In this document: piece by piece, positions 38,429-51,388 of the stretch
Position numbering within the stretch: the first letter of the stretch is position 1
How the letters are laid out: each line of letters starts with the position of its first letter
Assembly (NCBI RefSeq): GCF_019649055.1
Contig: NW_026570332.1
Coordinates: 62,001-126,000, forward strand
Length of the DNA stretch: 64,000 nt
Direction of reading: 5' to 3'
Origin: Paramacrobiotus metropolitanus
Taxonomy: Eukaryota > Tardigrada > Eutardigrada > Parachela > Macrobiotidae
The notes under the pieces: generated by a model
What the model was told of the DNA's origin: nothing
The model's database searches: none
What the model saw: the letters and a program-made list of their open reading frames with translations, nothing else
Position numbers and translations under genes: made by a program

Positions 38429-41400
38429 GCCTCAATTGGATGTTTGTTCAAGGGTGTTTATTGGCAGTCAGTTTTTTGGTGTTAAGAGAACCGTTTCTAT
38501 CTACTTTAACCGAAAAGTTATTCTTTTTCGACCTATCAAACAAAACAAAAATAAAGTTTTGGAAAACATATAACGTGCGCAACCGTACGTTCAAGCATTC
38601 ATGCAGCCGCACGGGATGCTGCAGATAAACGCTATAACTACAGTATTATTCTGGCAAGATTTATTACTTTAACTGTCTCAGAGCTAATTTAAACAAAATT
38701 AATAAGCCAATCAAAACCAAAGGTTTAGAAAAGGTACCGGAAGATATTGATGTAATTTACATTTGGCTCTTTCACCGCGCCGGTAATTTTGATGTGGTTT
38801 GAAAAACAATCACAGTTATTAATGTGAATTTGTGTTCGATAAAGCTTTAATACGGAAGTTTTGCTTTTGTCACTTTTGTTTTTATTGTGACAACAAGTTG
38901 TACAACATTATTACTGCACTGCACGCATACGTCAAGTATTATAGGGCTACAAATTAATGTATTATTGCGATCGTTTGCATTGAAAAAGTAATTGACGGGA
39001 AGAATATAGGGTTAACAATGAAGGCACAGAGCACTTCGTTGATTAAGCTGTAGATCGAAATTAAACTTTTGCTGTATTTTAATCTGTCGTATACTTATAT
39101 AATCAAAAATTCTTTGGATAAAAAAATTCGGCTGGAATGAACTCTGTTGCAGAATTGTTATGCTGATCATGAAGCATTTGTGTAAACACCATTTGCTATT
39201 TGCAACTGCATAATGCTATTCAAACGGCGCATATAATCGATCATTTCACAACTACATACTGTGTATAATAATACATCGGGCTGAAATTGTTACGACAATC
39301 AAGTCAGATTCCGACTAAGGGTAGAGCTAATTACGCCCATATATAATTTTTTATCTCATCTAACATATAGATATAAGTATTCATATTGTGCAAGGTCACA
39401 TCGGCATCTGATCACATCTTGGCATCAAAATTGGAAACTTAAATTAACAAACTTCAGTTAAAAACAAATACCTCCAAGGAATGCACAGGAGTTAACATAA
39501 TGCAGATTACTAGAAGGACAAACCGCCATTTAGGAAACAGGCGTAGCTCGATTATGCATTTACTCGAGTCTCGGCAAAGTTCCATCAAATGCTACGAGTA
39601 CGTGATCAACTGCTGTCCGGATCCATGCAGCGGTGCTAAGGTGATAGTCGCCACCCTATCATTAGTCCGGCTGTGTGCCTGGAGTAATATGCAGATTATT
39701 ATATTTTGAATAAGTGTCCCGTGCATAAGGGAATCAGCCGTGATCCTCGTCAACTGTCGACACAGGTACCGGAGCATTGTGTTAAACATCGGATAATTGC
39801 TCCAGCACATACTGAACACGCAATGATAAGACACAGCAAAAAAGTCATCATCGATATCGACGTCGGGATACCATGCGGAATAGTAGTTCATCATCACACG
39901 TATACATCGTAATGCAGTCATCTGGTTAGATTGTCCTGATGGAAAAACCGTTTGATTGTATCTTGCAGGTGCAATACACGGCTAGCTGGCATGGCAATAA
40001 ACCGGGATAAAAATGCCCAACCTTGACACATCTTTATTCCACTCAATCCCGGAAAGAACATTAATGACTGGCCATATATGCACTTGCACATCCACACACG
40101 CTGCAAGTTCAAGGCTCAAGCTGGCCAGACCAGACGCGGGGCAAGTACAACCGGCGCTCATAGGAAGCGTGTTCCCCTTTAGGCCTTTACCGGCACCCAA
40201 CTGTCGATACTTGCCGGCGATGAAGGGCCTTATTTCACATGCATTTACCGGAAATTTGCTCTTTTCCGTAATATTCGAAACAACCGGATAGCCCAGGTTA
40301 AAGTAAAATGACTGAAATCGATTCACCACGCACTCTCACGTGTGAAACACTTTCCTCCGCGCCAAACGATAGAATACCTATACGGTATACCGACTATTGT
40401 GTGACAGGCGCATAATAATGCCGAATTGCACCCTTCAAGTGTATACCGACACACTGCATATGCTAGCCCAATAACATTCCGGCTGCCCGGGAAATTCACC
40501 GGCAACTCCCATTCGGGGATCCGAGTGCTATCCACGATAATCCATACCGCTTCGGCTTGTGTGACATTTTAAAATGCCCCACAACAGAGGCAATTCTGCA
40601 CTTTACATTTTAACTTTCAAAAGGTGCATTGAAAATCAAAGCGGAAATTAGGTTATTTTTGGTTAACAACATATGCCGGTTATATACCATGCATGTTCGC
40701 CGGTGTCAGTGTTGCGCACCGGCGTATAAGCCGGCCTGTTATTGTGATGCAGTGAATTGGTGCTAAATGGTGTTATTATGCTGCAAAATGTCCCTTTGGG
40801 ATGTTTACAATTACGCAGCTGCCTACGTACAGAAAATTCTGTGCTTCGATAATAAGCGTGCTATATATTTTATGAATGTCGGTTATCTATGCACTATAGA
40901 GATATTTCATTTTTAGCTCGAATATTCTAAAAAGTATAAATAGGCTAGTATCTACAGCTCGAAATTATCATTTGGATAATCGGAAGTAAGCCGTTGGACG
41001 TTGTTTGTCTCATGCCGTTGCACGGGATACCTTATTTACGAGCTTATTAACCACCCGTACTGTGGAAACTTTTCGCCAATAAGTGTTATACGAAGTATAG
41101 CTATTTAGATGCGATCTATCCGCTGCGCAGTAGAATTAGTAAATTATCTTGATAGTATTATTCGACAATGAAGCCATGAGATTTTTAATAAGTCACCTTT
41201 ATTACTAATTACTATTATTATTATTGCAACTACAGTAGACAAACTCCATTTTATATTTATTCTCCATTTTGTATTTATACTCCGAGATTTTGTATACTTT
41301 ATAGATGAAGACCTTTGGGTATAAAGGTTTTCACCTAAGGGTAAATATTATAAATGTTGTTTTTGAGCAGTACCGATTTGATTTAACATAGGCGGTAGTG

Positions 41401-42533
41401 CTAGCAATGTACGTGGTAAATTGGCGTCGTTAATGTACATAATTACAAAATAAGTACTGCACAGTACAACAGGTCAGGGCTGGCAGGCTATGATCCATTA
41501 TTAAACAGGCTCTCATCCCACTTCGACTGACAACAAGGAAAATGAACCATTTGACGAGTCGGCAAACATCAGCGCGCTCAAAATAGAAAACCATTTGCGG
41601 AAGCGGTAGTTTTGTACCGAACAACGCTTTCCTATACTTTCAAAATAGAAAACCATTTGCGGAAGCGGTAGTTTTGTACCGAACAACGCTTTCCAACGAA
41701 GTAGTGGATCCGATACACTATCCCGTCCGACCTGTGTCATTCGTATCGTAAAAAACGTGCGCTGCCTATGTATACGACTCGTATACATACGAGAGTAAAC
41801 ACAATGCTTACATAATACCGTGGTTTTTAACGTTGAAATATTTGTCTCGTGACAAGATACGAGTACATCTTGATGATCTTGCAGCGCTCCACATGATAGA
41901 TTCACTGCTAAACAGAAAGTATTTGTTTTTCATGCTGATCAATTCAAGTGTAAATTTACCATGTACTCGTATTACCACATACTATCGAAATAGTCAGTCT
42001 AACGTTTTCGAGCCGGTTCCGGCAAGAGAAAACCGCGTCTCCTTAAAATTGTCCACCTCGAATAAACAAAATCTCGTATGACCGATATGTGCTTAGTTTT
42101 TTTAAATTCTCGGACTAATAGCCAACTAATGCAAAGAAATTAACCAATGAAATTAAACAAGCGAAGTAGGCAAAGGATGGCATTTGTAGGTTTTGGGCGT
42201 TTAAGAAAGGAACTCAAAGTACGAACCAATCTTTCAACAACGACAGCTTATTTTTCGGTTCCCATAAAAGCCTACTATAGAGTTCCCTTATCATCGGGCT
42301 GCAGCGTTCAAGCCTGAGCTGCATAGTAATAACAAAAGACTTTCGTTCCAATCAGACCTGGTTTGTACAAAAGCATACGGGATGCACATAGAAGTTGAGG
42401 AACTGCGGAAAGAAAAACCGAATGCAGTCAACGCTACGAACGACAAAAACTTCCAATGGCAATATACCCTGATTTCCATCGCAAATAAACAACGAACCAA
42501 AATCCAAGGTTAATATCAACACAAAATCCTTAG
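38429..42533. other. intergenic, no supported gene
   Basis: Minus frames at 40535-39592 have protein-like patches (for example EWELPVNFPGSRN and FIAGKYRQLGAGKG) but I could neither splice them nor recognise them, so a decayed or unrecognised gene is possible. A 54-bp duplication lies at 41579-41694. Otherwise nothing is evident. Confidence 0.4.
41579..41694. repeat. perfect 54-bp tandem duplication
   Basis: Positions 41579-41632 and 41641-41694 are identical over 54 bp and separated by 8 bp (period 62). The unit begins CAAAATAGAAAACCATTTGC and ends CGCTTTCC. Perfect identity implies a recent event. Confidence 0.95.
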
Positions 42534-45500
42534 TTAGTGTCGTCGTCTCTCCACACGCTGGATACGTTTGACCGCCTTACGACGCACCGTAACACCGTCG
42601 CGTTTCTCCAGATATTCTTCCACCGCTCGATTTTTAGCTTGAAACTTTAGGAACAGCTCCATTTCTCTCAAAATAAAATTTTCGTTATTTTTCTCTTCAT
42701 CCGCCTGCCGCGGCCATAACGTTTTCCGGAAGTGGTCGCAATAATTGACAAGGACAGGAGCATTCGATCGAGAATGCTGTGCCACGAACCGATTGACCGA
42801 CGAGAGCTCGAACATGGATTTGGGATCCGTGACCAACGGAGGATCCGAGGGGTCAGGACGCTTTAAATGCTGGACACGATTGAACAATCCATCAAAGCGC
42901 TTTTCGTTGGTCATATAAGGTAGCTTAAAATTCGTTGCGGCATAGGTCATGAACGGTTTAGGATCCCGGGGTTCGGGAAGTGGGGTGGATGCTGAAATAA
43001 AGAAATACAAAAGAAACCTTAGAAAAATTGAACATGCATCTGCATGAGAATGTTTTTTTATCTTTTCTCAAGACACATATTTTGGCAATCTACTTGTAGC
43101 ACAAAAACTCAAATATCTCTTGTCGTATTTTACACCGAAGCCTCTATACGTTGCGCCTCTACGAAGTTTGAGCGCTTACTGTCAAAAACCAGCTTGAGGT
43201 ATTTCATGTCTTGCGGCACAACATCCTTGAAAATTCCATCTACAATAACGGAACATATTTTGCCTTCGGTAAATATGCATAATCAGGGTGCATGTTCATT
43301 TCGTAGCATATGCCGTTCTTATTTCTTACCGGCTTCCGTAACATACTGGACTGGGGGCACGACTTCAAGTGGCTTCCGAACCGGTCCCGCAGGTGCAGAT
43401 GGAGCTTTTGCGTCGGAAGTTTTCGGTATTTTCATCTTATAATCCCACTCCTTAAGAGCCTACAATTGTTGTGAAAGAGCCATTTAAAGCAGTGAGAAGT
43501 ATAAAAGAACCTAAACAACTTACTTCATAATTATTCTTCACAGGAGCAACGTTCAGTTGTCTGGGAGCGTCTGCGACAAATCAAGCCGTTTTCTAATGAT
43601 TTAAATATAAAACTTCCACAATAAAGGTTCACTAACCATCCAGTGGTCTCTGAAGCTGGTTGATTCTGTAACTCTTATTCATCACGGCATCCTTGCGTAC
43701 TTGTACTTCCGCATCTGCCGAGTCCTGCAAATGAGATTGTCATGAATTTTGTATCCAATGTGTTTCTTTTAGTAGGAAATTTCAACTTTTCGCATGGTAT
43801 AAAGGGACATGCACCCACGACCCATTTAACACGTTTCTTTATCGTCATTATATCACTGGAATTTAATCAACTTATATAAGCAAGTAAGTTGTAGTTTAAT
43901 TAAAACACTACTATCTGATTTAAGTCGTAGCGGGCCGAAAAAATATAATATATTTTAAACCAGGCACATTCGAGGTGTGTTTGTGTGGCTGACCGTACCT
44001 CTTCCTGCATTCCAAAAACCTTGTCCATATGCGTCATTTTACGCGAGGGCTGGGCTGGCCTTGCAGAAGAAAGAGTAGACAATTTATTTTCACGCTCCAG
44101 CTTTTTCGCCTTCTTCTCCGCTTTTTTCTTTCTTTCCCTCTCTTCTTCCTCATCGGAAGAAGAAGTACTGACTTTTGAAGCGGCAGATGTCGTTGCCAGA
44201 CTCTTAACGCGTTCTTTCTCCTTCTTCTTTTCCTCTTTCTTCTTGGCTTTTTCGGCTTTCTGTTGCAAATACTCTTTAAAAACATCCAGGTGCTTCAAAT
44301 TTTCCTCGGGCTCCCAAGTATCATCATCCCTAAAAATTTTTTAAAACACTCAACCACATAATCCAGAAAAAGACACAAAAATCGCCTTTAAAAACGCCAA
44401 TCACTTACGAGTCATATCCCAGCCACTGCACAAAGTACATCTGACACCCCTCATCTTCTGACCATTTGTCCTCGACAATTTTTCGCACTTCGAACTGTGG
44501 TTCACCGTCCTCGTCGTCTTCGTCGCCCGACTCATCATCCGATGCTTCGTATGGCTGCGGAGCCGATACGGGTAAAGTTCCATAACGCATCGGATACGCT
44601 CTATTGACAGGAAACATTCAAACCAAAGAAACAAGACCCAACAACAAATCCACATACATTTCAGGCGATACTTCGCGATCCATTTCGCGGCTGGTGGAAG
44701 CCGCCTGGACCACAGTTGGAGTGGTGTGGCTAGCAACGCTGGTCGATACACTTCTTTCGTCAATTTCCATACTGTTCGATCTAGACCTTTGCTCTGCTTT
44801 CTTTTCCAGTGCTATGATTTCAGGGGGCTGTTGATCTTCAGAATGGGCCGAACATAGTAGAGATTCGGTGTTCTTGGGAGAAAGGACACTTGTGCATGTG
44901 TCGCCAGCATTCTCACCAAATTCGATACTCGATGACCTTGCCCTTTTCGCTACTTCCATGCTTTTCTTTTCAGGCTGCCAACTTTGCTCATTACTGGGTT
45001 CAATACTACTTTTTTGAGATTCGAGGTTCTTATTAAATTTTTTCTCCTGAAGCTCAATGCTGGTTGATCGTGATCTTCTTTCGTGAATACTCTCCTTCGG
45101 CTTTTTATCTCGTTGTTTCTCAGTTTTCCTGGTTTCGGCCTCCATGGAAGATTTCGTATTTTTCTTCGGATCAAACTTTTGGTCCTGTGCTTTTTGAACA
45201 GACTCGACGCTATTGGATCGAGATCTCTGTCCCGCTTTAACTTTCTCATGCCGTTCCTTCTCTTTCGAATCGTTATTTTTACGCATTTCCAATCCGCTAC
45301 TGGAAGGTTTGTCGGATTTCGCACCGAAGAAGAGAGATGCAGCATCATTTTTCTTCTTGACAGGCTTCTCCTTCTCTTTATCACTTTTATTGATTTGGTG
45401 ACTTTCCTCCTTAGCCTTCTTTTCCGCAACTTTGATCGTTTCCGCAAACTTCTTCGCCTCCGGAACGGCGACATGCTTTTCGGGTGGTTCAGGATCTTTC

Positions 45501-47059
45501 TGCTTCGGAACTTTCTTTTCATGTTGTTTATAACTTGCGGCCTTCTCCAATTCAATTTCTTTAATCGCCTTTCTCTCTTCAGCCGCTTTTCTCTCGCGAT
45601 CCTTCTCCTTTTCGGCTTTTAACCGTTGCCGAATCTCCTCTGCTTCTCTTTCTTGCCTTTCCCGTTTGGCCTTCTTCCGAGCGGCTTTCGCAGCTTCGTC
45701 ATCGTACGCCGGTTTTTCCTTCCTAGGAGATTCCGTTTCCGTAGTTCGGCTATCGCTATCTTTCACTTGCTCCATGGCTTTTTCCTTCGCCTGTTTCTTT
45801 TCGGCCTTCCGTTTCTCCTCTTCTTCCAATCTCTCACGCTCTCGTGCTTCTCGCTTGGCTTTCTTCCTGGCTAGTTTTTCCTTTTCCTCTCGCTCTTTTT
45901 CGGAGTCGCTTTCGGATTTAGCCTTCTTTTCTGCTTTGTGTTCCGTTTCTTTCGTGTCGGATGTTTCATCATCACTGGAGGACAAGAAATTTTTCTTTTT
46001 TTCCGTTTCATGCCGACGCTCCTCTTTCTTCCTTGCAGCTTCCTTAGCCTGTTTACGTGCAGCTTTCTGCTGGGCGCGAAGACGATCAGCCTCCTCTTTT
46101 TTACGCTTGGCTATCCGAGCGGCTTTTTGATCCAACTCTTTTAAAAAGTCTTGAACAATTTCAAGGTGACCGACTCCTTCTTCCGGTTCCCAGGTGTTAT
46201 CTGAACTGCAAAATCAAAGCGGATAAACGAAAATCTTTAATAGCAAATGAGTTAACGACCGAAAATACGACACTTTCTGAATGCACAACATAGTATACTT
46301 TCCATCTTGACCGCGACCGCATCAAAGCCGCTCTATATTGGTAATAATTCGGAATTTTGAAAGATCAGTTGTAGCAGCAATCGCTGATATTATTCACAAA
46401 TATATTCACTGGTATTATCGCAATTCACCTATCACATTTTCCATAAATTTTCCAAAAAACTTCACCACAGCAATACATGCTAAAATCAATAATTTATAGT
46501 TCATGATTTATCCACATTAATGACGATTTCAAAGAACTGTGAATGGCAGTCTTTAAAAAAATAAATATTTACAAGAAATTATTGTTTAAAAAAAACACCA
46601 GCATTCATTGGAATCACTGCTAATGAAATAATGTTGTAACAGTAGTCCTATGCGGCTATGCCCGCTTTCAAAAATCGAATTTAGTTAACGACGTCTTGAT
46701 TCTTACGGTTGCTTGCAAAAAACAGCTGAATTCTTTCTTCTTTCATCGAATCTTTAAAGAACCAATCAACAGCACGGGGCACCGAGCAATGTAAATAAAA
46801 ACAAAAATCTTACGGTTTTGAAGTCGTCTTAATCCTTTATCAACCGCAAATCGAAAAATGGTGAATTCCTAATTCTTACGTACTCGGGATAACCATGCCA
46901 TTTGATGAAAAACTCTCGTTCTCCTCTCTTTCCGCGAACAGCCTTTACTGCTTCTACACAGAAGAGTGTCTGTCCTTCGGCATCTTCTAACTGTTCTTCC
47001 TCCTCGCTACTCTCGTCCGGCTCCTTCTTTTCACTCTCTTCCTCCTTCTGAGATTCCAT
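42534..47059 (-). CDS. tandem chromodomain protein with long charged linker
   Basis: Nine exons join in phase to 1009 residues: 47059-46884, 46205-44658, 44600-44409, 44329-43999, 43724-43637, 43570-43524, 43459-43330, 43239-43180, 42991-42534. ATG at 47059 has a good context (GCCATGG); the frame upstream is open, so an earlier start exon is possible. Chromodomain 1 spans residues ~30-75 (LFCVEAVKAV, FFIKWHGYPDSDNTWEPEE). Chromodomain 2 begins near residue 610 (FEVRKIVEDKW, YFVQWLGYDSDDDTWEPEE). Both keep the aromatic cage positions. Between them lie ~500 residues of K/E-rich, S-rich probable coiled coil and disorder. Chromodomains read methylated histone lysines (H3K9 or H3K27). The C-terminal ~250 residues (for example YAATNFKLPYM and VLVNYCDHFRKTLWP) are not recognised. 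There is no helicase, SET, shadow or ankyrin domain, so it is not CHD1, SUV39, HP1 or MPP8. Confidence 0.85.
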
Positions 47060-48088
47060 GGCCGAGTGATCTGTGTGCCCGGATTCCGAGGATTCCACAC
47101 TGATGGCAAGAAACCAGTGAAGCACTCAGTGCGCACACAAAAAGGTTTAATAAGGGGGTAACGGGGTGTACAGAAATGATAACGATCGATAACTTTACTC
47201 CAGAAAATAAGTATCTATAAGGTTATTCAAAAAGAAAAAGGTGAACTATTCTGAGGAAAATTCAGGTATTCAACTATTAAATATTTAGGCGATTCTTTGG
47301 AAATGCGGAGATCGGCGCCTGTCGACCATCAACGTAACCGCGTTTCCTGGTGGCGGCCAGTGTTACTGGCGGCTTATTTAAAGGTTTCAGAAGTACAGTA
47401 CATAAACATTTTTATTTTGTGCGCCACTGCGCTGCAACGCCACATGTAAAATTAATTTGAAATTAAGTGACTTAACAAACAGACCACTAAATAACTTTTC
47501 ATCGTGAACAGACAAACAAACTATTGCGCCCTTTGAGAAGAGTTTTGTCGTAGAGACGCGGTAGAGTGGATAGTGAAGTTACCTTTTTCTTCCACATCTC
47601 TCATGTCCACTTCCGTTAGCCGAGCCTGAACGACTATGTTCAGTTGGACGGTCATTGTTTCGAATGCGTGTATAGTTTGTGAAAGCGGTAGGAATTTCCG
47701 GCGAATCTTCCCGTTCGGCCATATTACAAATCGAGATCAGTATTAAACTTACAAGATTAACGAAAGTAGTGTACCTTACTACCTACTCTGTACAAACAAA
47801 CAATGCGGTCTACATCTACGAGTATAAGTATTTGAACAGCAAAAAGAGGAAGACAAACAGCAATTCTGGTTTCGACACAGTCAGTTATTTAATCATTAAT
47901 TATAAGTAGAGATACTAGTAAATAAAAGAAAAAATGTCTGCTAAAATTAAAAGCGTAAAATCTAAAAACTGACAGAGCAAAATTCACTTGCCGAACGCCA
48001 TCATCATTCTTCAAGACCCATAGAGGAACTTCAAGCAGGGCAGTCACGGCAAAATCGCCAACAGGCCTCGGGGCAGCCAGGAGACTAG
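47060..48088. other. intergenic left of the LTR element
   Basis: No confident gene. The last ~110 bp before the LTR read on the minus strand as a protein-like stretch (APRPVGDFAVTALLEVPLW) ending at a GTGAAT donor, which could be the remains of an exon cut by the insertion. Confidence 0.35.
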
Positions 48089-48374
48089 TGTCAGAGTGCC
48101 GTGCATATAGCACAGGGTAGTGGCACATATGCCTCACCATCATTGGATCGGCTCGCCATATGCCAGCTTTCTCAAACACGACGGAACGTGTTTGCCATTC
48201 GGATGCCAGCATCGGAACCGTTAACATCGTTTCCTAGCTTTCCTTGGTTTCATGCCCTTTTTCTCACCTTTAGAGATTTGTTTTGATGCTGATTAGCATT
48301 TATTTCATTGAAATAAAGCGATTGTTTCGAGGAGATGTTGCTCCCGTTGTCGTTTTCCCGTACAGCGTAGACGC
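48089..48374 (+). repeat. 5' LTR (minimum extent)
   Basis: Matches 62744-63031 with few differences over 286-288 bp. It starts TGTCAG and contains an AATAAA at 48312-48317 near its right part. The true 3' boundary is probably beyond 48374 (for example at GCTGTAACA near 48451) but cannot be fixed because the right-hand copy is truncated. Confidence 0.88.
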
Positions 48375-49239
48375 TTCTCCGAGATGGTGGAGATGCCTTA
48401 AGATCCTCGTCATTCCCTCTAGTTTGCACTCAACAGCGTTCACTCACAAACGCTGTAACACGGAAGTTTCCTCTTCTTCAGTGGAGACCCCGGGTCACCA
48501 GCGATAGCCCACAACAACCAGCAGCAGAAGAACCCGTACAGAAGCAAGGAGCGTCGCTGGTTCGGAAGGCACGCGGCCGCCAGCACGGAGAAGAACCGCG
48601 GATTGCGTACAAACAGTGGTAGGCAATAAACCAGTGGTTGTTGCGCATACTCTACGGGATTAATTCCTAGCAGATAATACCGAAGTGGGATTATTTCCCT
48701 GACTTATTTTAATTTTCCTTTTACGGGTTTAAGGAAGATATCGAGACGATTGCCTCTAACATATTAGAGTTGTCGGAGGAGGAAGTTGTTTGTGATCTGG
48801 TACTGAAATGAAGAACGTTTTGGTTATTGTGGTCGACGGTAAAACCGTCAAAATAATCGTGACAGAAATTCAAACCGTCTATCTAGACGATATTCTTTTG
48901 TAGTGGAACGATTGTTCCGAATTGATAAGTTATTAATTTGAAGAAATGCAGACGACATTTAACAGGACGATCGTTCTGGCAAGAGTTTCCTTGTGGTGCT
49001 AGTGCTGACGAACTAGCTGATTTTATCAGTGGCAGCAAATCGCAAAGCGAAACAATAGGAGATAGCCGAGCAGGCTATTTATAGCCGCCCAGGCCAAGAC
49101 TAGTTACAGACTGCAAAGCAGCGATACATTGAAACGCATTGACCTACAATGCAGTGCATAGTGTATACAGTGAAAAGACCTATTTCGAAATAAGTCTAGA
49201 ATTTAATTCTGAATTCTATCGCTTAGTTTTGACGGCATA
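48375..49239 (+). other. retrotransposon leader
   Basis: Remaining LTR plus untranslated leader before the gag start at 49240. I could not settle the primer-binding site: TGG-initial candidates at about 48482 and 48559 match no tRNA 3' end I can name with confidence. Confidence 0.5.
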
Positions 49240-49686
49240 ATGCCTGTAAATCGTTCACCGCCAAGAAAACAACCAGCTATCGATAGACTGAAGCAGGGCG
49301 TCGAAGACGTCCTAAAATCAGCCAGTAAGGCATTGAAAGGAATAACCGATGATCCAGCAAAGGCTGGCACGAGTGACGCTACACAACAAGACAAAGTCAC
49401 CCGTAGTAAAACGAATCAGTTGAAAGGGACAGGCGTGGAAGTTACCCACAAAGTCCTCGAAGATAAACCTCGTAAACCGAGGAAAGCAACCGTAATGGAT
49501 CAAGGAGATAATCTCCTTGATACACCATTAATGCAGCCACCGGAACAGTTGTTTTTCCGGCCGCTAACTCCGAGAAAAGCCGACAGGTTAATCCCGATAA
49601 TCGGGAAGAAGTACAGGCACCTGTGCCAGAGCGATCCGATAGCACTACCGAATCAACGGCCACAACAGGGTCGTTTTCTCAAGTGA
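49240..49686 (+). pseudogene. gag-like ORF, N-terminal piece
   Basis: Basic, low-complexity N-terminal region of the first gene, from ATG at 49240. It shows repeated K/R-P motifs (PPRKQPA, KPRKPRKATV). The coding sense passes to the -1 frame somewhere around 49510-49620, where both frames are open. No conserved domain is visible. It is the natural gag start because it follows the leader. Confidence 0.6.
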
Positions 49687-50234
49687 GCGAAAGCGAGCTG
49701 AATAAATCCGCAACGACGGAAGAAGAAGAAGAACCTGTGACAGTGATACCGACCACCTTGCGTAAAACGCAATCATATACAGCAAATCTGAATGAATTAT
49801 TGAATTCAGCGGCAAAGCCGGCAACAGGTTCCAGTATCGTGGAATTAAAACAGGCAACCGAAACTATTTCGGCAAATCAGGTATTGATTAAAGATCTGCA
49901 GAGGAAATTGGAAGTAGCTGAGGACGAAGTCCAACATCATAAGAACCAGTACCAACATGCACACAGTTCTTTTAAAAATATGGAAAAAATCGTATTGGGT
50001 CTGCGGGCCTTAATAGGCGAAAAGGATGCGGCAATGGCCGAACTAAGAGGAAAAGTAGATGAAGCACGCGCTAAGAATTCCGATTTAAATCAGCAAATCG
50101 CTGAGAAGGACACCATGCTTGATCAAGTGTGGCAAGAAAATCAACGATTAAAGACTAACAACTTTAATCATATTACCGATCTGAAAACGTGCAGTCTATG
50201 CTGCACGAGAGCCAAATGGAACATAAATCCCTAA
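49623..50234 (+). pseudogene. gag-like ORF, coiled-coil piece
   Basis: Continuation of gag in the next frame. After an acidic S/T/E-rich part comes a heptad-rich coiled coil of about 110 residues (LIKDLQRKLEVAEDEV, LGLRALIGEKDAAMAEL, LDQVWQENQRLK). A long coiled coil before the capsid domain is seen in some Gypsy-type Gags. It ends by a frameshift at about 50190. Confidence 0.65.
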
Positions 50235-51388
50235 TTGGGAAATTTAACTCTTTAGCTAAAGATTACCGAACGTTATATGATCGGCAGATGAATCCGGAAG
50301 CCGTAGAATACGGCGAGCGACCGCTCAGTAGGGCATATGCCGCAAATACTGAAGAGTCGCAGGTGTCTCGGGCACAGCATACACCCTCGGCAATGAACGA
50401 GAGTGGTTCCCGGGAAATGCCGAGTGCAGACAAACAGCAGTTTATCCGCAGTATTTTGCGGGAAGAAATCCAGCGAGCAGGCATCGGACAAAGCAGGACA
50501 GTAAGCCCTGTAAGGAAATCAGATTTGGCTGAAGTGATGCGACAGCCTGTACCACGTCCTAACTACAATGGTAGTAAAGAGGACATCGACAGTTTTATCA
50601 TAAAATTCGAACATGCGGCAATCGCAAACCGTTGGGTAACCGACGAGAGGAAGATTACCGAACTGGCGTATTGCCTTAAAGATGATGCCATTATTTGGTA
50701 TAATGGACTAATAACGTCGACGACGCCGCCGACAACTTATAAAGAGTGGAAAAAACAATTAATCGCCCGTTTTGGCGATTCGAAAAGAGCAGTAAATGCA
50801 CTTGCAGAACTGGCGAATCGCATGTATAAGCCGGGACAGGAAACTTTGGAAACTTATTATCAGTCGATGATGACATTGCGCGATCGCGCAGGATTTAACG
50901 GATCACCGGAGCAAGTTGTGAACTTCCTCGTAAAAGGGTTAAAATCCCACGAGAAATTACATGATAAAATAGAAATCATGAGGCCAGTAACTCCGGAACA
51001 ATTTCTGGAGATTATCCGTTATCTATCGTCGAATAATCCAGAGAAATACGTGATTCCTATCGGCAATACCCGACGTAAGCAGGATCGCGATAGCGAAGTG
51101 GTGACTGTACGAACTGTACAAGTACAACCGAAGACTTATGCGGCGGCGGCGGCCAGCCCGCCGCGGCCAAGCAGCAAGCCAAACAGTGGGAAACCGAATT
51201 ACGGTAATCGTAATAATAATAATATCCGCAGTAATATCAGCAAAGCTGAAAGTAGTGATATCCGAAATATTGAGAGGATAACCGCGCACCGTCTCGTAAA
51301 GAGCAGTGGGCGAATAATATTAGTAGAATTCAGGAAGCGACCGATCGGTCACCGGCCTTGCAGAAAACTCTGCGTGGCAACCGAGTAG
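50189..51388 (+). pseudogene. gag capsid (retrotransposon Gag domain)
   Basis: Contains the capsid-like Retrotrans_gag domain: YNGSKEDIDSFIIKFEHAA, RKITELAYCLKDDAIIWY, YKEWKKQLIARFGDSKR, TLETYYQSMMTLRDRAGF, then VVNFLVKGLKSHEKLHDKI. This is the helical core that assembles the particle shell. It is followed by an A/P/N-rich linker. The frame shifts at about 51360 into the nucleocapsid. Confidence 0.85.

Noticed and set aside
39592-40535. Cluster of minus-strand frames that might be exons
   Set aside because: No combination gave consensus splice sites with matching phase, and no family was recognised.
45083-46144. Long plus-strand frames opposite the chromodomain linker
   Set aside because: These are antisense shadows of a K/E/R-rich coding region, giving F/L/S-rich nonsense without splice or domain support.
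48480-48580. Candidate primer-binding sites (TGGAGACCCC and TGGTTCGGAAGG)
   Set aside because: Neither matches the 3' end of a tRNA I can name, and the 5' LTR end is not fixed, so the position relative to the LTR cannot be tested.
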